A DNA stretch of 10,020 nucleotides, taken from contig CANKPO010000027.1 of assembly GCA_947484535.1 (NCBI GenBank), forward strand, positions 1 to 10,020. The letters are read 5' to 3'. Below, piece by piece: positions 1 through 5,776 of the stretch; within the stretch, counting starts at the first letter, position 1; each line of letters starts with the position of its first letter. Under the pieces are notes generated by a model. The model was not told the origin of the DNA, did not search any database, and saw nothing but the letters and a program-made list of their open reading frames with translations. The translations under genes were made by a program, and so were the position numbers. This DNA comes from Caulobacteraceae bacterium. Lineage in GTDB: Bacteria > Pseudomonadota > Alphaproteobacteria > Caulobacterales > Caulobacteraceae.

Positions 1-91
1 AATCGGTCCAGCCGAGTTCGGCCAGATGATAGAGCAGCGACGCGCCCATGATCCCGCCACCGATAATGACAACCCGCGCCGATGTTTGCAT
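1..91 (-). CDS. FAD-dependent oxidoreductase (DAO family), N-terminal 30 codons only
   Basis: The gene starts with ATG at 91 and runs off the low-coordinate edge, so only about 30 residues are visible. They begin MQTSARVVIIGGGIMGASLL, a beta strand followed by the GGGIMG dinucleotide-binding loop (residues 11-16) and an amphipathic helix (LYHLAELGW). This is the FAD-binding Rossmann start of the DAO superfamily. The wording around the loop, especially 'LLYHLAELGWTD', resembles the dimethylglycine/sarcosine dehydrogenase-like branch, whose members oxidatively demethylate N-methylated amines, but the rest of the protein is needed to decide. An AGGAG lies about 10 nt upstream of the ATG, supporting this start. 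The family is well supported; the substrate is a guess. Confidence 0.85.
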   Translation of the reverse strand, partial: MQTSARVVIIGGGIMGASLLYHLAELGWTD

Positions 92-127
92 GCCAAGCCC
101 GCTCCTCAGGGTATATTCTTGAGCGCG

Positions 128-157
128 ACAATAGGCTCTAGACCCCCACTGGGACAA
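128..157 (-). promoter_or_regulatory. possible sigma70-type promoter for the oxidoreductase gene
   Basis: Read on the minus strand, TTGTCC (157-152) is followed after 18 nt by TATTGT (133-128). This gives acceptable -35 and -10 boxes about 37 nt upstream of the oxidoreductase ATG. The match is imperfect and rests on motif reading alone. Confidence 0.25.
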
Positions 158-200
158 ATAGCGATTATCCAGTGATTGGTTCAAAAATTTTTAGGGTTAA

Positions 201-224
201 GGCCTTGCTCGCCGTGCAAGGGCC
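201..224 (-). terminator. possible stem-loop between the membrane-protein gene and the oxidoreductase gene
   Basis: GGCCTTGC (201-208) and GCAAGGGCC (216-224) can pair over eight base pairs with one bulged G and a 7-nt loop. On the minus strand the stem is followed within about 10 nt by AAAAATTTTT, a partial U tract. It lies about 140 nt past the stop of the membrane-protein gene, so it could end that transcript before the oxidoreductase gene. The rest of the 92-366 gap shows no convincing gene. Confidence 0.25.
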
Positions 225-366
225 TTGCAGTTATGGGGCAGGGCTTGGCGTTCAAAAAGGCCGGTCCCTTCAGACCAGAAGCGAGATTTGGGCAGAGCGC
301 CGCAATGTCCTAGGCGGTTGCCGCAAAAAAGAAGACTTAGGGTTCGAAAGTGAGACGATGACGGTC

Positions 367-846
367 CTAAGACTTTCGCTCCTCAGCGGTACATAGGGCG
401 AGATAGAGCGTTACCGCCAAGACGGGAACGACGTACCAGTTGAGCGCCGCTCCGGGCGCGGTCGCCAGCGTCGAAATGGGCTTTAGGTGGCCTGAGAGCC
501 CACGCAGGAAGGGTTCTAGGAGCAGCACGCTCAGGATAAAGGGAATCAGCCCCCGGTACCGAAGCAGCAAAACCCACAGGGCACCAACAAGCAGCAACTG
601 GCTGGCGCCCCACTGGCCGAAGATGGCGATGATATTGTTGCCACCCGCAACGCTCGTGTCGATCGTGGCGATACTGTTGGCCCCGCCGTCTGGCGAGAAC
701 AGATGGACCAGACTTCGGATCGTGATCACAACGAGAAGGGCCGTGGTAATCCAGCGCGCAATGGCTGGGCCGCTGTACCGTGTCGGGTCAGACGGAAGCA
801 GGCCCGCCGGGCGCGGCACCCAAGATGTCGGAAACAAGGTGCTCAT
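367..846 (-). CDS. membrane protein of unknown function, four predicted helices
   Basis: A 159-residue protein I do not recognise. After a proline-rich cytoplasmic-looking N-terminus (1-27) there are hydrophobic stretches at about 28-50, 72-95, 100-115 and 136-153, so it is very likely an inner-membrane protein with four helices and a short charged tail ending EERKS. A conserved-looking core, GGNNIIAIFGQWGASQLLL (residues 68-86), enters the second helix. I see no catalytic or transport signature. The ATG at 846 has a good Shine-Dalgarno (AGAGGA, about 6 nt spacing). Its 5' end is unusual: the first codons and the ribosome site overlap, in another frame, an integrase-like leader that begins at 889. 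The gene is probably real from its membrane topology and ribosome site; the function is open. Confidence 0.72.
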   Translation of the reverse strand: MSTLFPTSWVPRPAGLLPSDPTRYSGPAIARWITTALLVVITIRSLVHLFSPDGGANSIATIDTSVAGGNNIIAIFGQWGASQLLLVGALWVLLLRYRGLIPFILSVLLLEPFLRGLSGHLKPISTLATAPGAALNWYVVPVLAVTLYLALCTAEERKS

Positions 847-857
847 AGAGGGTCCTC

Positions 858-912
858 TTGGTGTTCATTATCCCGAGACTTGTGAGCATTTTGGTCGCTC
901 CCACCACTTCAC
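858..912 (-). repeat. integrase-leader-like repeat, copy A
   Basis: Read on the minus strand this segment carries GTGAAGTGGTGGG, then 10 nt, then an ATG (889-887) opening MLTSLGIMNTK. By hand it matches copy B (4206-4260) at about 40 of 55 positions without gaps, 26 of 32 after the ATG. The open frame runs 33 codons and stops at 788, overlapping the membrane-protein gene out of frame. Most mismatches after the ATG are transitions. The start resembles P4-type tyrosine recombinases (ML-T-x-x-x-I-x-x-A/T-K), but no DUF4102 core follows, so I read it as a relic. Confidence 0.55.
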
Positions 913-956
913 CCCCGAGTGTTGGGGTGCTCTACAGGCCAAGCTCGCAAAGCTGC

Positions 957-996
957 TCTCGCGGAAGCCTGAGTTCGCCAGAACAAACCCGCGAGA
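957..996 (-). terminator. stem-loop just downstream of the GFA gene, candidate terminator
   Basis: Perfect 8-bp arms TCTCGCGG (957-964) and CCGCGAGA (989-996) enclose 24 nt. In the minus-strand RNA an inner 5-bp stem (GUUUG with CGAAC, 988-984 and 977-973) can also form. It begins 11 nt after the GFA stop codon, where a transcript end is expected. There is no U-run, so it may be a 3'-stabilising hairpin rather than an intrinsic terminator. Confidence 0.45.
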
Positions 997-1007
997 AATG
1001 GTGGCGA

Positions 1008-1406
1008 TCACTCTTGGGGAGGAAAGCCTTCAAATTCTGGCAGTTTATGAGTTTCAGCCATCCACGAAATACGCTCTGCGGTTTGAATATGGCATCTCGC
1101 GGGTAGCTGGTTTGGATCGTCCAGCGTTCCCGTTTGTATATCTATGATGCCGGGTAACATTTCTGCATTTTTATAGAACAAACCTGTTCCGCAATCTGGA
1201 CAAAACTCTCTGCGGCCATGTTCGGATGATTTGTATTGTTTTATCGCGCCCTTGGTAATGCTCACTTGCGCGTCAGTAAACATTGCCCAACCCACCATCG
1301 GCGCACCAGCATGACGTCGACAATCGCTACAATGGCATAGGGCATGGGTTATGGGTTCACCCGTCGTTTCGTAGCGTAGAGCTCCACAATGACATCCGCC
1401 CTTCAT
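1008..1406 (-). CDS. GFA-family zinc-binding protein
   Basis: A 132-residue protein of the GFA fold, the family named after glutathione-dependent formaldehyde-activating enzyme. Most members are small zinc proteins of unknown substrate. Cysteines sit where the family has them: GGCHCG (C5, C7), LCHCSDC (C24, C26, C29) and FCPDCG (C69, C72), which together form the structural and catalytic zinc sites. The length matches the usual 120-150 residues, so it looks intact. I chose the ATG at 1406, which has AGAGGGG at 6 nt; a TTG two codons earlier abuts that site. Base composition is visibly more AT-rich than the genes right of the tRNA, which fits acquired DNA. No formaldehyde pathway gene is nearby, so a role in formaldehyde metabolism should not be assumed. 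Confidence 0.93.
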   Translation of the reverse strand: MKGGCHCGALRYETTGEPITHALCHCSDCRRHAGAPMVGWAMFTDAQVSITKGAIKQYKSSEHGRREFCPDCGTGLFYKNAEMLPGIIDIQTGTLDDPNQLPARCHIQTAERISWMAETHKLPEFEGFPPQE

Positions 1407-1613
1407 AACCAACCCCTCTATTCATTTTTCTGGAGTTAGATCTGTACCGCTTTCGTCACGCCTGCACAGCCTTGAAGGGTGAATTACCGACAGAAAAATG
1501 AAGTTGCGTATAAAATCGCGAGAATCTCTGCATGGCTTTTCCATGCGGGTTACCGACGTGTCAGCGGGACCATAGTAAATCATTAACCCGCTGATTAGCC
1601 TGCACAAATCCTT

Positions 1614-1629
1614 GAAGCCTTATGGCTTC
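1614..1629. repeat. small inverted repeat
   Basis: GAAGCC (1614-1619) pairs with GGCTTC (1624-1629) around a 4-nt loop, and CCTT / AAGG can extend it with a bulge. No U-run follows on either strand. It lies inside the phasin-like frame, so it may simply be coding sequence. Confidence 0.3.
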
Positions 1630-1674
1630 TTCCAAGGTCTGCGCACTGTAGAAGGCTGCTTTTATAGTTTGAAT

Positions 1675-1690
1675 GGTGGCGGAGACGGTG
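1675..1690 (-). repeat. 16-bp copy of the tRNA-Ser 3' end, candidate attachment site
   Basis: GGTGGCGGAGACGGTG occurs here and at 4399-4414, in the same orientation, 2,724 bp apart. In the tRNA the 16 bases cover two flanking bases, the CCA, the discriminator, the 3' acceptor strand and three bases of the T stem, the part that tyrosine-recombinase islands usually duplicate. Identity ends on both sides of the 16 bases. The caution is that on the minus strand these bases also read T-V-S-A-T in frame with the phasin-like fragment, so a chance match is possible. Confidence 0.45.
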
Positions 1691-1744
1691 TCCGCAATAA
1701 GTATTTGATATTAAATATTAAATTTTCAAATTGTTAAAAAGGCT

Positions 1745-1759
1745 ACCACTTCACCCACC
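1745..1759 (-). repeat. integrase-leader-like repeat, copy C (degraded)
   Basis: ACCACTTCACCCACC matches copy B (4251-4265) at 14 of 15 bases and copy A (903-917) at its first 12. A further shared GTCCAGATG lies just beyond it here (1774-1782) and near copy B (about 4290-4298). On the minus strand it is followed by TTAACAATTTGAAAATT, which may be a decayed form of the L-T-N-L-E-I coding start of copy B, with the ATG lost and a TGA in frame. Confidence 0.4.
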
Positions 1760-1871
1760 AAAACGTCTCGCCTTGTCCAGATGGCCCTAAGCCGAGAATG
1801 TATTTGGATCAGTCCATAATCTTCACAGCCACCCCAGTGGTACAGGCTTTATCAAGGTCTAGAAGCTGGAA

Positions 1872-2525
1872 TTAGGTCGCCAAGCGCCGACGCTGAATTG
1901 TGACCGCTGCCACGCCTGCCAGCACCGCGCCAAACAGGATCATCCACCCTTGGGTTAATGTCGGAACTGCAACCGGAACTGGCGTCGTTATTGCCGCGCC
2001 GCTATCCTCGTAGGAGTAGTCAAGCAGCGTTAGTGAGGGCAAAGTCGGAGAATCTGTGTCAGTATATTGTATGTGAGCCCACCCATAGCGAGTTTGTCCA
2101 ACCGATGGACTGAACTTAAAGCCGATATAGGCGTCACCGGACCCGGTCCAGTTATTTGGACTAGTGTTGGATACAATTACGTTATTTGAGGAATTGTTTG
2201 AAAAACTTCTACCGCTATAAATATTTTCTCCTGAGCCTAATTTCGTGGTCACTGATCCACTACCAACAAAGGCAAAATCTGCAGAGACGGGTACAAGATT
2301 TATAGAACGGGTGCTCTTATAATCGACGTTGGTGAGGGCAAATTGAGGCGCGCCTGCGATCGAGATATTGCCCGTTGAGGCCGCAATGTTGACGGGGCCG
2401 CTTGCGACGATGGCGGCCTGAGCCTCACCTGCAAGGGCGCATGCCAAGGCGCCAGCTGCCAGACAGATTGTGGGTCCAGAACTCAGGCCACTTCGACGCA
2501 AACGGTTCGATGTTGACGGTTTCAA
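1872..2525 (-). CDS. exported protein with C-terminal IPTL-CTERM sorting signal
   Basis: A 217-residue secreted protein. The N-terminus has a basic stretch (SNRLRR), a hydrophobic core and a probable signal peptidase site after AQA (residue 37). The middle is rich in Ser, Asn and Gly, beta-strand-like, and contains YIGFKFSPS ... RYGWAHIQY and LLDYSYEDSGAAI, wording common in PEP-CTERM-type surface proteins. The C-terminus (187-217) reads VPTLTQGWMILF, a hydrophobic helix, then QRRR. This is the tripartite IPTL-CTERM signal, thought to direct membrane anchoring and processing. I chose the TTG at 2525: GGAGG lies 8 nt upstream and the signal peptide then starts normally. A TTG at 2600 would add 25 residues but has no ribosome site. 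It follows the methyltransferase gene by about 100 nt and may share its transcript. No sorting enzyme is present in the window. Confidence 0.85.
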   Translation of the reverse strand: MKPSTSNRLRRSGLSSGPTICLAAGALACALAGEAQAAIVASGPVNIAASTGNISIAGAPQFALTNVDYKSTRSINLVPVSADFAFVGSGSVTTKLGSGENIYSGRSFSNNSSNNVIVSNTSPNNWTGSGDAYIGFKFSPSVGQTRYGWAHIQYTDTDSPTLPSLTLLDYSYEDSGAAITTPVPVAVPTLTQGWMILFGAVLAGVAAVTIQRRRLAT

Positions 2526-2533
2526 GGTGTGGA

Positions 2534-2538
2534 CCTCC
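2534..2538 (-). promoter_or_regulatory. ribosome binding site that decides the TTG start of the IPTL-CTERM gene
   Basis: GGAGG (2538-2534 on the minus strand) stands 8 nt before TTG at 2525, the strongest Shine-Dalgarno in this part of the window. It places the start immediately before the basic n-region of the signal peptide. Confidence 0.65.
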
Positions 2539-2626
2539 AAGTGTGAGGCGGCGCCAAACATAACAAACCACTTTGCTACTCGTTTTGACCGGTCACTCAA
2601 AAATCATAGATTTGCGTTGGGGTAAC

Positions 2627-4090
2627 CTAACAACCAAACTGCGTCAATGCCGTGACAAGCCGCGCGACATCGCTAGAAATAGGGCTCTTCAAAAAGGCCC
2701 CCTCGATCATTGGTAGTGTGCGGCTCCCATCCAGCAAAGCCGTCAGCTTTTGCTGTTCAGGCGTGAGGCTGACCGGTTCATGACACATTGATACGACAAG
2801 TCCGCGCTCGCGAGCCAGTAGCCGGTTCAACGGAGTCAGCTGTGGATTAACCGAGACCGTCTCGTTTAGGCGGATTGGTTGGGCAGATACGTCTATCAGG
2901 CGTGTCGCAACCATGCTGAGGAGATCGATATTAAGCTGTGAGTGTTCAGCCGCGCCCAGGATCGATCCGGTTTCAGCCTCGACTGCAGCAACGACCTGTG
3001 AGAGCGGAACAAACTCGTGGGGGTGGCGGGCCAAATAGTCAACGATCCGTCTGATTGTGCCCGTAAGGGTGATATCGCGTCCAAATTCATCCTTGAACCG
3101 CGATTTCGACGCCGTGGATCTGACGGGCTTCAATTTGGTACGGAACGACAGGTTCACGATGGCTTCAGGATTATAGCCCGTCATTGCTTTCGAGGCGCCT
3201 TTTAAGAGGAGGCTGGTGCGAAAGGTCGTTTGCGTAATGTAGTCGACAAGCTGGGTCTGTTCGATCGGCCCAAGGGCCATCGCGGCGATCTCTGCGGCCG
3301 TTGCGGCCGGAAGAGACGCAAGCAGGCAATTGGCAAGATCAGCATCGCCAAGATAGGAAAGGCCGTGCTCCCAAGACCAATCTGTAAACTGTGTCAGGTA
3401 ACAGGGGTCGCGGACGATGCCCAAGTGGTCAAGCGAGAGGTATTCGGGTGTTTTCGAGCGCATGGCGCTGGCTCTTTGGGCCATATAGGTCGCCATGGCC
3501 GTGTCCGCTGACCGGCCCCACGCACGCTCCAGCAGGCTAAGGACGTTAACAGCGGCGCTAGCACGTTCACCGCTATCTCCCGTTTTCGGATCACCGGCCA
3601 TCAAAAGGTCACGAAGCCCTTCGTCGGCTTTGGCTCCAGGATAAACCGCGTAACTCACAGCCGCCAACCCGCCCGGCGCTAGAACCTCTGCAATCAACCC
3701 AAGCAGCCGGTCTTTCACCTCGTCAGGCACCCAGGAAAATAGACCATAGGCGATCACATAATCGTAGGTACCGGAAGGCTCCCAACTCATCAGATCGGCG
3801 GTTTCGAACTCAATATTGCCCAAGCCGGACTCCTCAGCCAAGGCTTGAGCGCTGGCAATATCGGGCGAGGAAAAGTCGATGCCGTGGAAGCTGGCGCCTG
3901 GAAGGCTTGCCGCCATGGCCATAAGATTGGTGCCAGAGCCGCAGCCGATGTCGAGGACGCGCGCGCGGGTTGGGTCTGGTGCTGAGTGGCCTAAGATGGC
4001 AGCGGCAGCAGCCAGTCGCGAGGGATGGGTTAGGGGATGGACGTAAGCGGGATAACGGGTCTGCTCATAGGCTGTTCGAAGATCGTTCAT
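2627..4090 (-). CDS. class I SAM-dependent methyltransferase with methyltransferase regulatory domain
   Basis: A 487-residue protein. Residues about 40-150 form a class I methyltransferase: motif I VLDIGCGSG (45-53) binds SAM, the acidic residue ending strand 2 is D72 in GIDFSS, and the DYVIAYGLFSWVPD segment (110-123) is motif IV-like. The lead-in THPSRLAAAAAILG (21-34) and the segment YLSLDHLGIVRDPCYLTQF to about 299 match the family that carries the 'methyltransferase regulatory domain' (PF10119 type). The rest (about 300-487) is less clear, with a winged-helix-like end. Family length is about 500, so it is complete. The substrate is unknown for this family; a protein or surface-polymer target is conceivable given the exported protein encoded next. 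ATG at 4090 has AGAGGAA about 11 nt upstream, and the integrase-like leader copy B precedes it by about 150 nt. Confidence 0.9.
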   Translation of the reverse strand: MNDLRTAYEQTRYPAYVHPLTHPSRLAAAAAILGHSAPDPTRARVLDIGCGSGTNLMAMAASLPGASFHGIDFSSPDIASAQALAEESGLGNIEFETADLMSWEPSGTYDYVIAYGLFSWVPDEVKDRLLGLIAEVLAPGGLAAVSYAVYPGAKADEGLRDLLMAGDPKTGDSGERASAAVNVLSLLERAWGRSADTAMATYMAQRASAMRSKTPEYLSLDHLGIVRDPCYLTQFTDWSWEHGLSYLGDADLANCLLASLPAATAAEIAAMALGPIEQTQLVDYITQTTFRTSLLLKGASKAMTGYNPEAIVNLSFRTKLKPVRSTASKSRFKDEFGRDITLTGTIRRIVDYLARHPHEFVPLSQVVAAVEAETGSILGAAEHSQLNIDLLSMVATRLIDVSAQPIRLNETVSVNPQLTPLNRLLARERGLVVSMCHEPVSLTPEQQKLTALLDGSRTLPMIEGAFLKSPISSDVARLVTALTQFGC

Positions 4091-4156
4091 TTGAAACCGG
4101 GTTCCTCTTTTCGGTCCGCAAATCCCGCCGATGTGTCGATAGATTACGCCCGATAA

Positions 4157-4237
4157 TTAAAACCGACTATCATTTCGTCTCTGCCCGTCGGCATGCATCC
4201 CCGTTTTGGCGTTTATTATCTCGAGATTTGTTAGCAT
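4157..4237 (-). pseudogene. relic of the 5' end of a P4-type integrase gene
   Basis: A 26-codon frame starts with ATG at 4237, about 160 nt past the tRNA 3' end and in the same direction, and reads MLTNLEIINAKTG before diverging and ending at TAA. P4-type (DUF4102) tyrosine recombinases typically begin with a segment like MPLTDTAIRNAKP followed by a Y-K-x-x-D-G-G-G-L segment; the second part is absent here. Position and orientation are those of an island integrase next to its tRNA attachment site. The same start occurs in copy A. The call depends on a short similarity. Confidence 0.4.
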
Positions 4238-4270
4238 GACAATTGAACCCACCACTTTACCCACCACTTC
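4206..4270 (-). repeat. integrase-leader-like repeat, copy B, with two tandem 12-bp units
   Basis: On the minus strand two 12-bp units, GAAGTGGTGGGT (4270-4259) and AAAGTGGTGGGT (4258-4247), precede the ATG at 4237. The distance from the last GTGGT to the ATG is 13 nt, exactly as in copy A (858-912). Read in the frame of the ATG the units spell E-V-V-G-K-V-V-G. This is the best-preserved of the three copies. Confidence 0.55.
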
Positions 4271-4398
4271 AGGGGTACTTTTCGGTGATCGTCCAGATGC
4301 TTCAGTGAGCGACCTTCGATGTAGTAAGCGATAAAATACTGTTTTTTATATGAAAATTGAGGTTTGAAAAAGCTTCAGTGGTCAATGGTGAGAGTTGG

Positions 4399-4414
4399 GG
4401 TGGCGGAGACGGTG
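4399..4414 (-). repeat. candidate attachment site within the tRNA-Ser 3' end
   Basis: These 16 bases are repeated exactly at 1675-1690. They include the encoded CCA and the 3' acceptor strand, so integration here would regenerate a functional tRNA end, as tyrosine-recombinase islands do. The segment between the two copies would be about 2.7 kb and carry the methyltransferase and IPTL-CTERM genes. Confidence 0.45.
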
Positions 4415-4491
4415 GGATTCGAACCCACGGTACCCTTTTGGGGTACGCTCATTTAGCAAACGAGTCCCTTCGGCCTCTCGGGCACGTCTCC
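4401..4491 (-). tRNA. tRNA-Ser (anticodon GCU)
   Basis: On the minus strand the 5' acceptor strand GGAGACG (4491-4485) pairs fully with CGTCTCC (4411-4405), followed by discriminator G and an encoded CCA (4403-4401). The anticodon arm has stem CTCGT/ATGAG around loop TTGCTAA with anticodon GCT at 4457-4455. A long variable arm built on GTACCC/GGGTAC marks a class II tRNA, as expected for serine. The T arm contains GGTTCGAATCC. Total length is 91 nt. It reads AGC and AGU serine codons. Confidence 0.97.
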
Positions 4492-4565
4492 GTTGATGCG
4501 TTGGTACAAAAATCTGGGGGATGCAGCAAGGTACGCGGGGACGAATTGCTGTGGTTCTGTACGAT

Positions 4566-5624
4566 TTATCCGTTTGAGGGTGTTTCGGACGGTGGGCTGA
4601 GGGCCAGAAGGGCGAAACTGGCCAGCCAATGTTCGCCCATATAGTCGCCTGCGATCTCGGGCAGGCCTGCGGCGAGGTGTCGGTCAGCGGCGGCGAAGGC
4701 GTGGGTGCGGCTGGCGCTGCGGGCCTTGTCGGCGGGATCGATGGCGCTGGCTATACCGCGCCAGCACCAGGCCCGGCTGAGGTTCAATCCGTCCAGATGG
4801 GCGATCTTGCCATCGGTGCGGTCGCTGACATAGGCCGGTTGGAAGAGGGTGGCGGGCGTCTTGGTGGCGAGACCCGGCAAGAAGCGGTCGAGCCAGAGGC
4901 TATATTGGGCGGCGGGCAGGACGCGCCTCATGGCCTCGGCCTCCATCAGGGCGGGGGACAGAAAATCCTCGCCGCTTGGCTCCCAAGCAGGGCAGTTCTC
5001 ATCCCCAAGGAATAGGTCCATGGCCTTGGTGCGCAAGGCTTGGGACAGGGCGGTGTCCTTGGCCACGCGCGCATAGTCGAGGCCAAGCGCCACGGCGAAG
5101 GCGGTATTGTTATGGGTGCCCGCCCGGACCGGGTAGGTCATCTTGGGCAGGTGGGCGATCATCCTGCTGCGGAAGGCGGCGGTCAGGGGGGCGAGGGCGG
5201 CGCTCCAGTCGCGGCCTTGGACCGTGTCCAACTGCATCAATTCAGCCTGCAGCATGAATAGCCAGGCCCAGCCATAGGGCCGCTCAAAGCCCGCGCTAAA
5301 GGGCCTCGTCAGATAGGCAAGCTCGCCCTCGACCTTGCGCGGGGTCAATTGTGCGGCCAGCAGGGCATTGACCTCACGGGCGGGGCCCATGTCGGGAAAG
5401 AGGCGCAAGGTGCGGACCAGAAGCCAGTAGCCATGGACGCAGGAATGCCAGTCAAAACTGCCATAGAAGATCGGATGCAGGGCCTTGGGTGTGGCCGCAT
5501 CGTCCGGCCCATTGAGCACATGGTCCAGCTTGTGAGGATATTCTTTCGTGACATGGCCAAGCGCGATGGTGGCAAATCGTCCCGCCAGATCGGCAGTGAG
5601 GCTCTTGGGATTGGCTTGCGACAT
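4566..5624 (-). CDS. DUF2891 family protein
   Basis: A 352-residue protein whose conserved motifs are those of DUF2891: HPIFYGSFDWHSCVHGYW (50-67), RPYGWAWLFMLQAEL (115-129), RAGTHNNTAF (167-176), CPAWEPSGEDFLSPALMEAE (211-230), LNLSRAWCWRGIA (280-292) and DYMGEHWLASFA (327-338). The many Trp, His and aromatic residues on helical segments suggest an alpha/alpha barrel like carbohydrate-active or uronyl-hydrolase-like enzymes, but no activity is established for the family. Length is normal and there is no signal peptide, so it should be cytoplasmic. ATG at 5624 lacks a clear Shine-Dalgarno. The gene stands alone: 75 bp upstream of the tRNA and 190 bp from the TPM operon. Confidence 0.88.
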   Translation of the reverse strand: MSQANPKSLTADLAGRFATIALGHVTKEYPHKLDHVLNGPDDAATPKALHPIFYGSFDWHSCVHGYWLLVRTLRLFPDMGPAREVNALLAAQLTPRKVEGELAYLTRPFSAGFERPYGWAWLFMLQAELMQLDTVQGRDWSAALAPLTAAFRSRMIAHLPKMTYPVRAGTHNNTAFAVALGLDYARVAKDTALSQALRTKAMDLFLGDENCPAWEPSGEDFLSPALMEAEAMRRVLPAAQYSLWLDRFLPGLATKTPATLFQPAYVSDRTDGKIAHLDGLNLSRAWCWRGIASAIDPADKARSASRTHAFAAADRHLAAGLPEIAGDYMGEHWLASFALLALSPPSETPSNG

Positions 5625-5776
5625 GGACGTCAGACTTTGAAGGCACAGAGGGTCATAGGCGCGCCATGGTCAGCATTACTGTGATCTCCTGCCCTACAAG
5701 CCAACAGAATCACATCCCCGCTTGCCTCGGCCAATAGGGACAGAGCCGCTCAATGGGCGCAACGCCTATCCTTGCG

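Larger units (their letters stand above)
1561..1710 (-). pseudogene. phasin-like C-terminal fragment
   Basis: A minus-strand frame open from after a stop at 1711-1713 to a TGA at 1561-1563 contains TIQTIKAAFYSAQTLEEAI and then RLQGFVQANQRVNDLL. The pattern K-A-x-F-x-x-x-x-T-x-E-E-A-x-x-L-Q-x-x-F-x resembles the helical core of phasins, proteins coating polyhydroxyalkanoate granules, which are normally well over 100 residues. There is no start codon with a ribosome site, and the frame meets stops in the AT-rich block, so if related it is a truncated remnant. The assignment is by pattern only. Confidence 0.3.
1407..1871. other. 465-bp stretch with no intact gene, made of relics
   Basis: Between the GFA start and the IPTL-CTERM stop I find no convincing complete gene. 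The stretch contains, in order: the GFA 5' leader; a short phasin-like frame (1561-1710); a small hairpin at 1614-1629; the tRNA-end copy at 1675-1690; a block at 1696-1740 with only 4 G/C in 45 bases; and leader copy C at 1745-1759. A 61-codon frame at 1422-1607 opens with TTG, lacks a ribosome site and resembles nothing. Confidence 0.6.
4091..4398. other. 308-bp gap between the methyltransferase gene and tRNA-Ser
   Basis: This gap holds leader copy B and its short integrase-like frame (4157-4270) and then an AT-rich stretch at about 4330-4375 up to the tRNA 3' end. I see no clear terminator after the tRNA and no intact gene on either strand. Confidence 0.6.

Noticed and set aside
172..396. 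74-codon plus-strand frame
   Set aside because: No ribosome site, no family resemblance, and it overlaps the 3' end of the membrane-protein gene on the other strand.
440..1147. 235-codon plus-strand frame
   Set aside because: It runs antisense to the membrane-protein gene and across the GFA 3' end, has no family resemblance, and GC-rich DNA readily gives such frames.
858..4270. Integron cassette array with attC sites
   Set aside because: The repeats lack the RYYYAAC/GTTRRRY core arrangement and do not fold like attC; they look like coding leaders instead.
4297..4384. Two CTTCAGTG-containing stretches near the tRNA
   Set aside because: The shared words are too short to call a repeat.
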